A DNA stretch of 64,000 nucleotides, taken from CBDCUF01 sp965222525 (GTDB lineage: Bacteria > Pseudomonadota > Alphaproteobacteria > Rickettsiales > UBA8987). The stretch spans positions 1,736,001 to 1,800,000 of the forward strand of contig OZ244955.1 of the NCBI GenBank assembly GCA_965222525.1, read 5' to 3'. Below the pieces are notes generated by a model. The model was not told the DNA's origin. It saw only the letters and a list, made by a program, of their open reading frames with translations, and searched no databases. Every line of letters starts with the position of its first letter. The stretch's first letter is position 1. Positions 42,670 through 50,538 of this stretch are shown here, piece after piece. The position numbers were made by a program, and so were the translations under genes.

Positions 42670-43601
42670 GTTAATACAGATATCATATCCTTTTTGAATT
42701 CGGTTGAAAAATTTACCAGTAATTCGGCGATTGTATTAACTATGTGGTATTTTTCCTTCACATCCTCACTATTGGCGCAAAGTACCAGTAATTCCAGCTT
42801 TTCCCTGGCCAGCCCTGAAAACTCACCGGACAGCGCAATCTCGGTCATTATATCCATTACATCCTTGAGGAAATTACGGTCGCCAATTTCGGGGTTATAT
42901 TCAGGATAAGTGCCGAAATCAAAAGTCTCATCAGCACCGTTACACATCTGTCGTGCTTCCATATAGGTCACACTGCGAACGCCGAATGCCGCTGTTCTCA
43001 GTACCAGCTTGTCCTTCTCGCGCTCCGGTATAACCGAATGAGAAGCCAACGCATTCGATATAACCTCCAGTGTATGGCGCTTCAGATATATCCCCGAGAC
43101 GGAATATAAATGTATGCTTATCATATTGGAGTGGTTGGAATGTACCTTGGTTGACCTTCCCTGAATTTCAACAATCTGTTCTTTCAGATTGTCGAACGCG
43201 TCCTCGAATTTCGGGCTGTCGAACTCTATGGAAGCCCAGTTATAGGCGAAGGCCACTTCCACCGTTGAATTGTTCGGATGCGGGTAAAATAGTGTCAATT
43301 TGGAGTCAAGACTAACCCTTGCCTGTTCCAGAATAGCACGGGCGTCCTTTATATCTATCCGCTCAAAAAGCTGTATCTTTTTGATGAAACTGTGGATTTC
43401 CTCATAGGTAAAAGGCTGGCCGGAATGTTTTGCCAGTACAAGATGCGTTCCCTCAAGCGAAAAATCTATACGGTTACCGTAAGGTGCGGCATGCAGGAAA
43501 GGATTGTCCCCGGCAATACCGTTCTTAACCAAAGACGCATCCGACGCCGATTTGGCATTGAGTATAAACCGTTCTTCTCTGAGCGCACCGCTGGTTATCA
43601 T
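42663..43601 (-). CDS. Hypothetical protein upstream of sucC
   Basis: 312 aa, not recognised. No signal peptide or membrane helix. The N-terminal part contains NPFLHAAPYGNRIDFSLEGTHLVLAK and a predicted mixed fold; the C-terminal half is helical, with EIALSGEFSGLAREKLELLVLCA and KYHIVNTIAELLVNFSTEFK. Only two cysteines. Same strand as sucC but separated by a repeat, so cotranscription is uncertain. Its stop codon lies in that repeat, which may have altered the original C-terminus. Confidence 0.7.
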   Translation of the reverse strand: MITSGALREERFILNAKSASDASLVKNGIAGDNPFLHAAPYGNRIDFSLEGTHLVLAKHSGQPFTYEEIHSFIKKIQLFERIDIKDARAILEQARVSLDSKLTLFYPHPNNSTVEVAFAYNWASIEFDSPKFEDAFDNLKEQIVEIQGRSTKVHSNHSNMISIHLYSVSGIYLKRHTLEVISNALASHSVIPEREKDKLVLRTAAFGVRSVTYMEARQMCNGADETFDFGTYPEYNPEIGDRNFLKDVMDIMTEIALSGEFSGLAREKLELLVLCANSEDVKEKYHIVNTIAELLVNFSTEFKKDMISVLTG

Positions 43602-43696
43602 GATTTTACAAACTTATTTTGACAAGAACACGCAGAAACATAAATAGCGATATAAAAATAAATTGCTATAGAAAAGTTGAGAAATATGATTGTTTA

Positions 43697-44527
43697 CTAG
43701 GAGGTATTGTTAATATCATTACTTAGAGTATCATGCAGGTATCCAGCCTTTTTATGGTTTTTGCTTTTTATTTCTAAGGGAAATATTTCGGATACGGGCA
43801 GGATTTGGCAGGAGATGCTGGTGATGAAGATTTCATCGGCTTGCTCCAGGTCTTCCAGTTTGTATATCCCTTCACGCACTTCCATGGGGGACAGGCGGAT
43901 TACCGCATCCCTTGTAGTTCCTGGAAGGATGCCGCTTTCCAGCGATGGGGTATAAAGCACATCTCCCTTAATCCAGAAAATATTGCTTGAGCTGCATTCA
44001 CAAATCTGGTCGTCAGTACCAAGAAGCAACGCCTCGAAAAAACCGTTATCATGTGCCTCACTACGTGCAAAAACCGCATTCAGCCCTTGCAGGGTTTTTA
44101 TATGCACCGGCAGGGAGAGTGCCGAAATCTTCCTGTAGGAGCTTAGCATCAGCTTTACAGGCTGATCGGGACGAGGATTTTTCGGCAGGGTCTCTATAAT
44201 AATATTGGCCTGCTCATCACCGCTCATTGCATAGCCGAACCCGCCGCTACCACGGGTTACAGTGATCCGCAGAATACCATCACCTGACTGATTTTTGTTC
44301 AGGATTTTGCTACTTTGCTCACGCAAATTATCAATATCCGCATTGATTTTCAACACTTCCAGACCTTCCTTCAGGCGCTTTATATGCAAACCAAGCTGAT
44401 ACGGCACACCGTTATAAACGGCAATTGTCTCAAACACCCCGTCACCATATTTCAGCCCGCGGTCAGTAACCGGAATCCTGGCATCTTCCCGAGGAATCAG
44501 CTCATTATTGATAATCACATATGGCAT
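43697..44527 (-). CDS. Class IV PLP aminotransferase/lyase, probably aminodeoxychorismate lyase or D-amino acid transaminase
   Basis: 276 aa, fold-type IV PLP enzyme. Features: IPVTDRGLKYGDGVFETIAVYNG at residues 18-40, LHIKRLKEGLEVL, HIKTLQGLNAVFARSEAHDNGF with the PLP lysine (about 144), ECSSSNIFWIKGDVLYTPSLESGILPGTTRDAVIRL. The KTLQGLNAV pattern fits both PabC and D-amino acid/branched-chain transaminases; I favour PabC-like but not strongly. It lies 3 bp after the higA-like gene on the same strand, which may be incidental. Confidence 0.75.
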   Translation of the reverse strand: MPYVIINNELIPREDARIPVTDRGLKYGDGVFETIAVYNGVPYQLGLHIKRLKEGLEVLKINADIDNLREQSSKILNKNQSGDGILRITVTRGSGGFGYAMSGDEQANIIIETLPKNPRPDQPVKLMLSSYRKISALSLPVHIKTLQGLNAVFARSEAHDNGFFEALLLGTDDQICECSSSNIFWIKGDVLYTPSLESGILPGTTRDAVIRLSPMEVREGIYKLEDLEQADEIFITSISCQILPVSEIFPLEIKSKNHKKAGYLHDTLSNDINNTS

Positions 44528-44530
44528 ATT

Positions 44531-44830
44531 CTATGCTTCGGCAAAAAACGTTCTTGCAGGTTTCCAGCCCTTGTTTTCCTGCATAGCCTCATAAACGTCA
44601 ACCGTATTTTGCAGGTTCAGCCATAATTGCGGTGTAGTATCGAGCACAGCGGCAATTCTGGTTGCCAGATTTGCTTCAATTCTTGCCCTGGAGTGGATGA
44701 TATTACTTATATGCTTGCGTGAACAGCCTATAGCGTTCGCAAAGTCGGTTATGGAAACTTCCCGTGGCTTCAGATACATTTCCTGTAGCATTTTTCCTGG
44801 TTGGGTAGGTTTGCGTTCTCTTTTCAACAT
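44531..44830 (-). CDS. higA: HigA-family antitoxin
   Basis: 99-aa XRE-type antitoxin. PTQPGKMLQEMYLKP at the N-terminus and the helix-turn-helix VSITDFANAIGCSRKHISNIIHSRARI, then LATRIAAVLDTTPQLWLNLQ, are the standard HigA (VapI-like) sequence. It follows the HigB-like toxin gene with 9 bp between, toxin first as in higBA. Expected to bind the palindrome upstream of the toxin. Confidence 0.9.
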   Translation of the reverse strand: MLKRERKPTQPGKMLQEMYLKPREVSITDFANAIGCSRKHISNIIHSRARIEANLATRIAAVLDTTPQLWLNLQNTVDVYEAMQENKGWKPARTFFAEA

Positions 44831-44839
44831 GTTCTTCTC

Positions 44840-45118
44840 CTAGTGATAGTCTTCAAAATAAACGTCATACACGTCCTGCCCGTCCCATTTGAACGTAATA
44901 CAGTAATTACCCGAAACATGCATGGAATATGTACCCTTTCTATTTCCCTTTAACTCGTGAAAATCCTTGACTCCATTACAATCCTTTAAATCTGCTATTG
45001 CATCCAGCAGGTCAAGGATAAGTATGGCATTTTTATGGTATCTTTTGTCTATCCTGCGGGACTTTCCTTTGATAAACAACTCTTCCAGCCCCTTATGACG
45101 GCAATTTTTGATACCCAT
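44840..45118 (-). CDS. higB: HigB-family toxin (plasmid maintenance killer type)
   Basis: 92 aa from the ATG at 45118, chosen because it gives the family's usual N-terminus, IKNCRHKGLEELFIKGKSRRI; an in-frame TTG start at 45136 would add six residues. The middle RYHKNAILILDLLDAI and the end HELKGNRKGTYSMHVSGNYCITFKW are typical of RelE-fold HigB toxins that cut ribosome-bound mRNA. First gene of the pair; a palindrome AACCT-ATT-AGGTT lies near 45147-45159. Confidence 0.9.
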   Translation of the reverse strand: MGIKNCRHKGLEELFIKGKSRRIDKRYHKNAILILDLLDAIADLKDCNGVKDFHELKGNRKGTYSMHVSGNYCITFKWDGQDVYDVYFEDYH

Positions 45119-45144
45119 AGCTGCTACCCCTGACAATAGCAGTG

Positions 45145-45161
45145 TAACCTATTAGGTTGCA
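45145..45161. promoter_or_regulatory. Probable HigA operator
   Basis: GTAACCT-ATT-AGGTTGC, with a perfect AACCT/AGGTT inverted repeat, sits about 27 bp upstream of the higB start, where autorepression by HigA is expected. Confidence 0.45.
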
Positions 45162-45227
45162 TTGATCAAGTATTTTTTACTGGAAAATTGCGGGGAGTTT
45201 GGTAAACAGACTCGATATTATGGGCAC

Positions 45228-45257
45228 TGTAACCTAAAACCTGTAACCTATAACCTA
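45228..45257. repeat. Family D repeat at the glmS start
   Basis: GTAACCTAAAACCTGTAACCT followed by ATAACCTATC, the same 14-bp unit (in reverse) as the ends of the element at 36569-37143. It ends directly before the glmS ATG at 45260, so glmS lacks a normal ribosome binding site. Confidence 0.65.
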
Positions 45258-45259
45258 TC

Positions 45260-47083
45260 ATGTGCGGGATAATTGGCATAATCGGCAAGGATGAAGTTGC
45301 GAACAAGCTGGTGGAAGGCTTGAAGCGGCTGGAATATCGCGGCTATGACTCGGCGGGAATTGCTACTATCAATGGTGGTGATATTACCCGCTGCCGTGCG
45401 CAGGGCAAGATTGTCAATCTGGAGGAGAAGCTGAAAGGTGAGCCTCTTTCCGGCAAGACCGGCATAGGCCATACTCGCTGGGCTACCCATGGTGTTCCGA
45501 ACACCGAAAACGCCCACCCCCATGCGACTGAAAAGGTCGTAGTCGTCCATAACGGGATAATCGAGAATTTCAACGAATTGCGCAGGGAGCTTGAGTCAAA
45601 GGGGTACAAGTTTGAAACTGACACCGATACCGAGGTTATCCCGCAATTGATAACATTCTATCTTGATCAGGGCAAATCACCGTCACAGGCAGTCAGGGAG
45701 GCTATCCGGCGCTTTGAGGGTGCATATGCCATCGGGGTGATATTCGCCGGCAATGATGATCTGATGATAGCGGCCAGACATGGCTCTCCGCTTGCGATAG
45801 GCCATGGCGAGGGGGAAATGTATCTCGGCTCGGACGCTATGGCGCTGGCACCGCTGACCAACAGCCTGTCTTATCTGGAAGACGGTGACACTGCCTTTCT
45901 CACCCGCGACGGGGTGACGATTTACGATATTGATGATAATCAGGTAGAGCGTGAAATCACCCGCTCATCGGCTTCCAATGTCAATATCGGCAAGGAGAAC
46001 TACCGCCATTACATGCAGAAGGAAATCTATGAGCAGCCCAGCGTTATCGGTGATGTGCTGCATGCCTACTGCAATCCGGCCAGCGGTGATATCCGGCTTA
46101 CCAATATGCCGTTTGAACTGGCTGCGGTCGGGCGGATAACGATTGTGGCCTGCGGCACGTCATATTATGCGGGGCTGGTGGCGAAATACTGGCTGGAGCG
46201 GATTGCACGTATTCCGGTTGATATAGATATAGCCTCGGAGTTTCGCTATCGTGAGGCGATTCTGGAGGAAGGCGGGGTAGCGCTGTTTATCTCGCAGTCG
46301 GGGGAAACGGCGGATACTCTTGCGGCGCTGCGCTATGCGAAGTCGAACGGCCAGCATATTATTGCGGTGGTGAATGTTACCGAGAGCAGTATGGCGCGGG
46401 AGGCCGATGCGGTCCTGCCGATATATTCCGGACCTGAAATCGGGGTAGCTTCGACCAAGGCTTTCACAACGCAGCTTGCAACACTGGCCTGCCTGGTGAT
46501 TAAGCTTGCGCTGGCCAGGGGACGGATTTCCGCAGCGGAAGGAGCGGATCTGGTGCAGGCGCTTTGTGAATTGCCGAGTCGGGTTGCCGATGTGCTGCAT
46601 TGCGATGATGATATAAAGGAGCTGGCACATGAAATGGCGCTGGCGCAGGATATCATCTATATAGGGCGCGGGACTTCATATGCAATTGCGATGGAGGGTG
46701 CGCTGAAACTCAAGGAAATCTCGTATATCCATGCCGAGGCCACTGCGGCTGGGGAGCTTAAACATGGACCGATTGCGCTGATAGATGAGAATGTGCCGGT
46801 TATCGCAATCGCCCCGCGTGATGAACTGTTCGAGAAAACCGCCTCCAATATAAGAGAGGTGGCGGCGCGGGGAGGAAAGATAGTCCTGCTCAGCGACAGA
46901 AGTGGTATAGATGAATTGCAGGATGTGGCCTACAGCGTCATCGAGATTCCAGAGGCCAATCCGTTTGCCACCCCGCTGTTATACGCAATCCCTGTGCAAT
47001 TGCTGGCCTATCATGTCGCCGTAGCCAAGGGCACCGATGTCGACCAGCCCCGCAACCTTGCCAAATCCGTGACGGTGGAGTAA
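45260..47083 (+). CDS. glmS: Glucosamine-fructose-6-phosphate aminotransferase GlmS
   Basis: Makes glucosamine 6-phosphate from fructose 6-phosphate and glutamine, the entry to peptidoglycan and lipid A sugars. 607 aa. Cys2 (MCGIIGIIG) is the N-terminal glutaminase nucleophile; RGYDSAGIA and GIGHTRWATHG follow; two SIS isomerase domains carry ACGTSYYAGLVAKYW, SQSGETADTLAAL and GRGTSYAIAMEGALKLKEISYIHAEA; the end DQPRNLAKSVTVE is standard. No Shine-Dalgarno is visible because a repeat abuts the ATG. Confidence 0.98.
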   Translation: MCGIIGIIGKDEVANKLVEGLKRLEYRGYDSAGIATINGGDITRCRAQGKIVNLEEKLKGEPLSGKTGIGHTRWATHGVPNTENAHPHATEKVVVVHNGIIENFNELRRELESKGYKFETDTDTEVIPQLITFYLDQGKSPSQAVREAIRRFEGAYAIGVIFAGNDDLMIAARHGSPLAIGHGEGEMYLGSDAMALAPLTNSLSYLEDGDTAFLTRDGVTIYDIDDNQVEREITRSSASNVNIGKENYRHYMQKEIYEQPSVIGDVLHAYCNPASGDIRLTNMPFELAAVGRITIVACGTSYYAGLVAKYWLERIARIPVDIDIASEFRYREAILEEGGVALFISQSGETADTLAALRYAKSNGQHIIAVVNVTESSMAREADAVLPIYSGPEIGVASTKAFTTQLATLACLVIKLALARGRISAAEGADLVQALCELPSRVADVLHCDDDIKELAHEMALAQDIIYIGRGTSYAIAMEGALKLKEISYIHAEATAAGELKHGPIALIDENVPVIAIAPRDELFEKTASNIREVAARGGKIVLLSDRSGIDELQDVAYSVIEIPEANPFATPLLYAIPVQLLAYHVAVAKGTDVDQPRNLAKSVTVE

Positions 47084-47115
47084 CGTATAATAGCCGTCTC
47101 TTTTTTTGTGATTGA

Positions 47116-47724
47116 ATGATGCCTATTGTTTATATCCTTACAAACGAATGTATGCCTGATACAATCAAGGTTGGTATTACCGATAACCTTGAGCAACGCA
47201 TAAAACAATTAGACAACACAAGTGTAGCACTACCATTTCAGTGCTATTACGCTGTTGAAGTTCCTGACGCCTCAGCAATTGAGAAGAAGGTGCATCAAGG
47301 CCTTGATGATTGTCGTGTGAGGCAAAGCAGAGAGTTTTTCAGCAGTACACCGGAGATAGCAAAATCCATTTTGGAGATTGCAGAAATTATGGGGGGCAAG
47401 AATGTCACTCCGACAAGTGACATCGTAGATACCCCTCAAGACCAACAGGCACTCGATAAAGCACGAAAGGCAAGAAAACGATTTAACTTTGGAATGTTAG
47501 GAATAGACGAAGGCACCACTCTGTATTTCAAAAAGGACAACACAATCACTTGTGAAGTAGCGAATGAAACTCAGGTAAACTTTCGTGGCGAACTCATGTC
47601 GCTATCAAGGTCAGCGGACATTGTTCTCAAGGAGATGGGATATGATTGGAGGGCAGTACAGGGTACTTTACAATGGTACCTCAACGGCAAGTCACTCCAT
47701 GAGTTGAGACTAGAGGCAGAGTAA
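47116..47724 (+). CDS. T5orf172 (GIY-YIG nuclease superfamily) protein with C-terminal accessory domain
   Basis: 202 aa. The N-terminal 95 residues match the T5orf172/Mug113 branch of GIY-YIG nucleases: VYILTNECMPDTIKVGITDNLEQRIKQLD (degenerate GIY and YIG tyrosines, arginine of the first helix), AIEKKVHQGLDD and RQSREFFSS. After a linker, a second domain (about 135-200: TLYFKKDNTITCEVANE, LSRSADIVLKEMGYDWRAVQGTLQWYLNG) resembles the small domain found behind nucleases and restriction-associated proteins. DNA cleavage is plausible but the degenerate first motif leaves activity open. Lies between glmS and a ParDE-type pair, an accessory pocket. Confidence 0.75.
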   Translation: MMPIVYILTNECMPDTIKVGITDNLEQRIKQLDNTSVALPFQCYYAVEVPDASAIEKKVHQGLDDCRVRQSREFFSSTPEIAKSILEIAEIMGGKNVTPTSDIVDTPQDQQALDKARKARKRFNFGMLGIDEGTTLYFKKDNTITCEVANETQVNFRGELMSLSRSADIVLKEMGYDWRAVQGTLQWYLNGKSLHELRLEAE

Positions 47725-47871
47725 ATATTCGGAATGATGTAGATAATCGTTGCAAGTCAATCCGGACTGTAGAGTGAAGGGAGCTTGCACAAATGAACAT
47801 TTGCATTTTTGTTGTTCTTGTGTTATAGTTATGCATAAGTTTTATTAAATTATGTTACAAAATAAGCTATT

Positions 47872-48114
47872 ATGACCCGTTTATCTATTGACCTGACCCC
47901 CGACCAGCATCAGAAAATAAAAGCTGTTGCTGCACTTAATGGCAGTACTATCAGGGAATATGTTCTGGAACGTATTTTGCCGCATTCATATGATGAAGAG
48001 CTAGCATTACAAGAGCTGGAATCATTTTTGGAGCCACGTATAAAGGAAGCAATGAGTGGAAATCTGGCTTCCGGCTCAGCCAGAACAATCTTTAAGGAAA
48101 CGCTATCACAGTAG
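47872..48114 (+). CDS. CopG/ParD-type antitoxin
   Basis: 80 aa. Ribbon-helix-helix start: RLSIDLTPDQHQKIKAVAALNGSTIREYVLERI, then an acidic C-terminal segment (YDEELALQELESFLEPRIKEA) that would wrap the toxin. Followed after 6 bp by a ParE-like toxin gene, so it is the antitoxin of a type II pair. TTATAG-like elements upstream (near 47820) may be its promoter. Confidence 0.85.
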   Translation: MTRLSIDLTPDQHQKIKAVAALNGSTIREYVLERILPHSYDEELALQELESFLEPRIKEAMSGNLASGSARTIFKETLSQ

Positions 48115-48120
48115 TCCTTA

Positions 48121-48441
48121 ATGGGTGATTCACCTTTCATACTGACTCCCGCATCCAGAAATGACCTTGCGTCTATTGCCCATTATACGGCAGATAAATG
48201 GGGAAAAGAACAGGCGTTGCGCTATGCTGATTTACTGGATGCAGGTTTTCACAAGATTGCTAAAGGTGATGACTTTTCAAAACCCGCCATAAAGAGCAAT
48301 CCTGCTGTTCGTGTATGTAAATGTGAGCATCATTATATTTTCTACCTGCGGCCTGACAAGCAGGAAAAGCCCATCATTATTGCAATCTTGCATAAACGTA
48401 TGGATTTAATGCGGCGTTTGAAAGAACGGTTGCCGAAATAA
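48121..48441 (+). CDS. ParE-type toxin
   Basis: 106 aa, RelE/ParE fold: FILTPASRNDLASIAHYTADKWGKEQALRYADLLDAGFHKIAKGDD, then AVRVCKCEHHYIFYLRPDK and IIAILHKRMDLMRRLKERL. The AxxDLxxIxxYtxxxWG start and HKRMD end are typical of ParE gyrase poisons. Paired with the upstream CopG-like gene. Confidence 0.88.
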   Translation: MGDSPFILTPASRNDLASIAHYTADKWGKEQALRYADLLDAGFHKIAKGDDFSKPAIKSNPAVRVCKCEHHYIFYLRPDKQEKPIIIAILHKRMDLMRRLKERLPK

Positions 48442-48468
48442 GTGATATATGTGTATAAGAATTCACAT

Positions 48469-49659
48469 ATGAAAAAAGAGACGGAAGTTGTTGTATCTGG
48501 GGGGAATCCGGCAGGATATGCGGGGACGGTGGGCACTCCGCTATATCAAAGCTCGACCATATTATTCCCTACGCTGGAGGATTATCACAATGCCGAGCGC
48601 GGGGAGAAGTTCTACCCAGAGCAGGAAAACGGCCATGCGCTCGATTATAGCTATGGTATCAACGGCACCCCAACCACCTTTGCATTGCAGGATACCTTAT
48701 GCAGGCTGGAGGGTGGCTCGTCCTGTGTTATAACACCTTCAGGCTTGTCGGCTATCACCACCGCATTGCTTGCCTTTCTGCAATCGGGTGACCATCTGCT
48801 GATGATAGACGGGGCATATGGCCCGACCCGCCGCTTCTGCTTTAAGGAGCTGCGCAAACTGGGTATAGAAACCGACTATTATTCCCCCGAGATCGGTGCG
48901 GATATAGAATCGCTGATAAAGGAAAATACCAGGGTCATATTCCTCGAAAGCCCCTGCTCGCAGACATTCGAGATACAGGATGTGCCTGCAATAACAGCGA
49001 TTGCGAAGGAGCGCAATATAATCACCATACTGGATAATTCCTGGGCGACCCCGCTATATTTCCGTCCGCTTGAATACGGGGTGGATATTTCTATACAGGC
49101 CTGCACCAAATATATCGGCGGTCATTCCGATATTATGCTGGGTGCTATAATTTGTAACGAGCACACAACCGAGCCTGTACTGCGCTGCTACCGTAATTAT
49201 GGTATCACCGCCAGCCCGCATGATTGCTGGCTGGCACTGCGCGGGATAAAAAGCATGGCAGCAAGGCTGGAATATCAGCAGACATCAACCGCAAGGATTG
49301 TCGAATGGCTGGCAGGGCGCTCGGAAGTGGCGGAAATATTATATCCATCCTATGAGAAAAGCCCTTACCATGGTTTGTGGAAACAGCTTTATAGTGGTGC
49401 GGCCAGCCTGTTCAGTATAGTTCTCGACAAGGATTACCCCAGGGAATCGGTCGCCAATATGGTTGATAATCTGGAATTGTTCGGTATAGGTGCGTCATGG
49501 GGCGGATATGAGAGTCTGATACTCGATTTCAACCCGCGCCATGCCCGTACTGCAACAAGCTGGGATAAAGATGCTACTTGCCTTCGCCTCTATATTGGGC
49601 TAGAAAACACGGAGGATTTGATTGCCGATCTGGATGGGGGATTTTCCAGGTTGTCATAA
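48469..49659 (+). CDS. metC: Cystathionine beta-lyase (MetC-like PLP enzyme)
   Basis: PLP enzyme of the Cys/Met metabolism family, 396 aa. The substrate loop and PLP region read PLYQSSTILFPTLEDYHN, YSYGINGTPTTFALQDTLCRLEGG, VIFLESPCSQTFEIQDV, and the PLP lysine in QACTKYIGGHSDIMLGA; the end has GASWGGYESLIL and LRLYIGLENTEDLIADL. GASWGGYESL is typical of MetC, favouring cystathionine to homocysteine cleavage. The start at 48469 is chosen over an upstream GTG at 48442 because it gives the standard N-terminus; no strong SD. Confidence 0.9.
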   Translation: MKKETEVVVSGGNPAGYAGTVGTPLYQSSTILFPTLEDYHNAERGEKFYPEQENGHALDYSYGINGTPTTFALQDTLCRLEGGSSCVITPSGLSAITTALLAFLQSGDHLLMIDGAYGPTRRFCFKELRKLGIETDYYSPEIGADIESLIKENTRVIFLESPCSQTFEIQDVPAITAIAKERNIITILDNSWATPLYFRPLEYGVDISIQACTKYIGGHSDIMLGAIICNEHTTEPVLRCYRNYGITASPHDCWLALRGIKSMAARLEYQQTSTARIVEWLAGRSEVAEILYPSYEKSPYHGLWKQLYSGAASLFSIVLDKDYPRESVANMVDNLELFGIGASWGGYESLILDFNPRHARTATSWDKDATCLRLYIGLENTEDLIADLDGGFSRLS

Positions 49660-49683
49660 TGTCGTTCCAAACGTCAGATTAGT

Positions 49684-49769
49684 AATGATGATGGATGATA
49701 GATTATGGATGATGGAAGTTTTGCCACTAATCCCTTTCTATCATCTATAATCCACCATCTATCATCTAA
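49684..49769. repeat. Repeat family E copy
   Basis: GGATGATAGATTATGGATGATGG at the left pairs imperfectly with CTATCATCTATAATCCACC and ATCTATCATC at the right. Shares GATGATAGAAGTTTT-like core and CTTT-CTATCATCTATAATC with 42601-42669. Lies in the metC-like/coiled-coil gene spacer. Confidence 0.65.
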
Positions 49770-49781
49770 ATGGAGCACAGG

Positions 49782-50396
49782 ATGTCTTACGATCCGCATT
49801 ATTCATATGCTGGTGGGCAGGATGATGCCGAGATTTTTGCAAAACCACCAAAACAGGGAGGAGAATTCATGAAAACATTATTTACTATGGCGCTTACAGC
49901 AGCAGCGGTTGCTGTGGCTATCTGGTTCCTTTACATTGAGGATCTGAACAAGAAACATGCAGCCGAGGTACAGGATTTGAAAAAGCAGGTGAGCAACGCC
50001 AATATTGCACAGGATTCGGCCAAATCGGCACTGGCAGCTCTGGAAAAACAGGCCAGTGACGCCAGCGGTGCGGTTGAAGATGCAGTAAATGGCCTGGAGA
50101 AGCAACTCGAGGAGAAAGTCGGGGCTATAGCCGCTCTCAAGGAGGAGGTAACCTCCAAATCGGCATTGCTGAAAGAAGCACAGGGCACACTGGAATCACT
50201 CAAGGGTGATTATGCCAGGGTGAATGAAATGTTCGAGGCTGAAAAGGGCAAAGCCGCAAAACTGCTTGAGGAACTTAATACCTTGAAAAACGCTGCGGTT
50301 GACAATGTCAGCGATGCAATCGAAAAAGTCACCGAAGACGATGCTGTCAAGGCCACTACTGATTTGATAAATGAAGTTGGTGAAACCAGCCAATAA
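49782..50396 (+). CDS. Membrane-anchored coiled-coil protein
   Basis: 204 aa, not recognised. A short cytoplasmic Tyr/Gln-rich N-terminus, one membrane helix (about 31-50, MALTAAAVAVAIWFLYI), then a coiled coil over most of the rest (EVQDLKKQVSNAN, KSALAALEKQASDA, VNGLEKQLEEKVGAIAALKEEV, EAEKGKAAKLLEELNTLK), ending in an acidic tail. Likely periplasmic coiled coil. Start at 49782 has GGAG six bases upstream; a second ATG at 49869 has the better GGGAGGAG and would give a shorter form starting at the helix. Which is used is open. Confidence 0.65.
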   Translation: MSYDPHYSYAGGQDDAEIFAKPPKQGGEFMKTLFTMALTAAAVAVAIWFLYIEDLNKKHAAEVQDLKKQVSNANIAQDSAKSALAALEKQASDASGAVEDAVNGLEKQLEEKVGAIAALKEEVTSKSALLKEAQGTLESLKGDYARVNEMFEAEKGKAAKLLEELNTLKNAAVDNVSDAIEKVTEDDAVKATTDLINEVGETSQ

Positions 50397-50538
50397 TAAG
50401 CTTTATCTTTCACGTAAACTGTAAAAAAAGCGCATATCTAGTTGGTTATAATGGGCAGACGGTTTCTTTTGCCTTCTCATCAATATCCTGCAGCCTTTGA
50501 TTGACTTACCTGATTGATTGAAATATTGAAGGAGGTAA

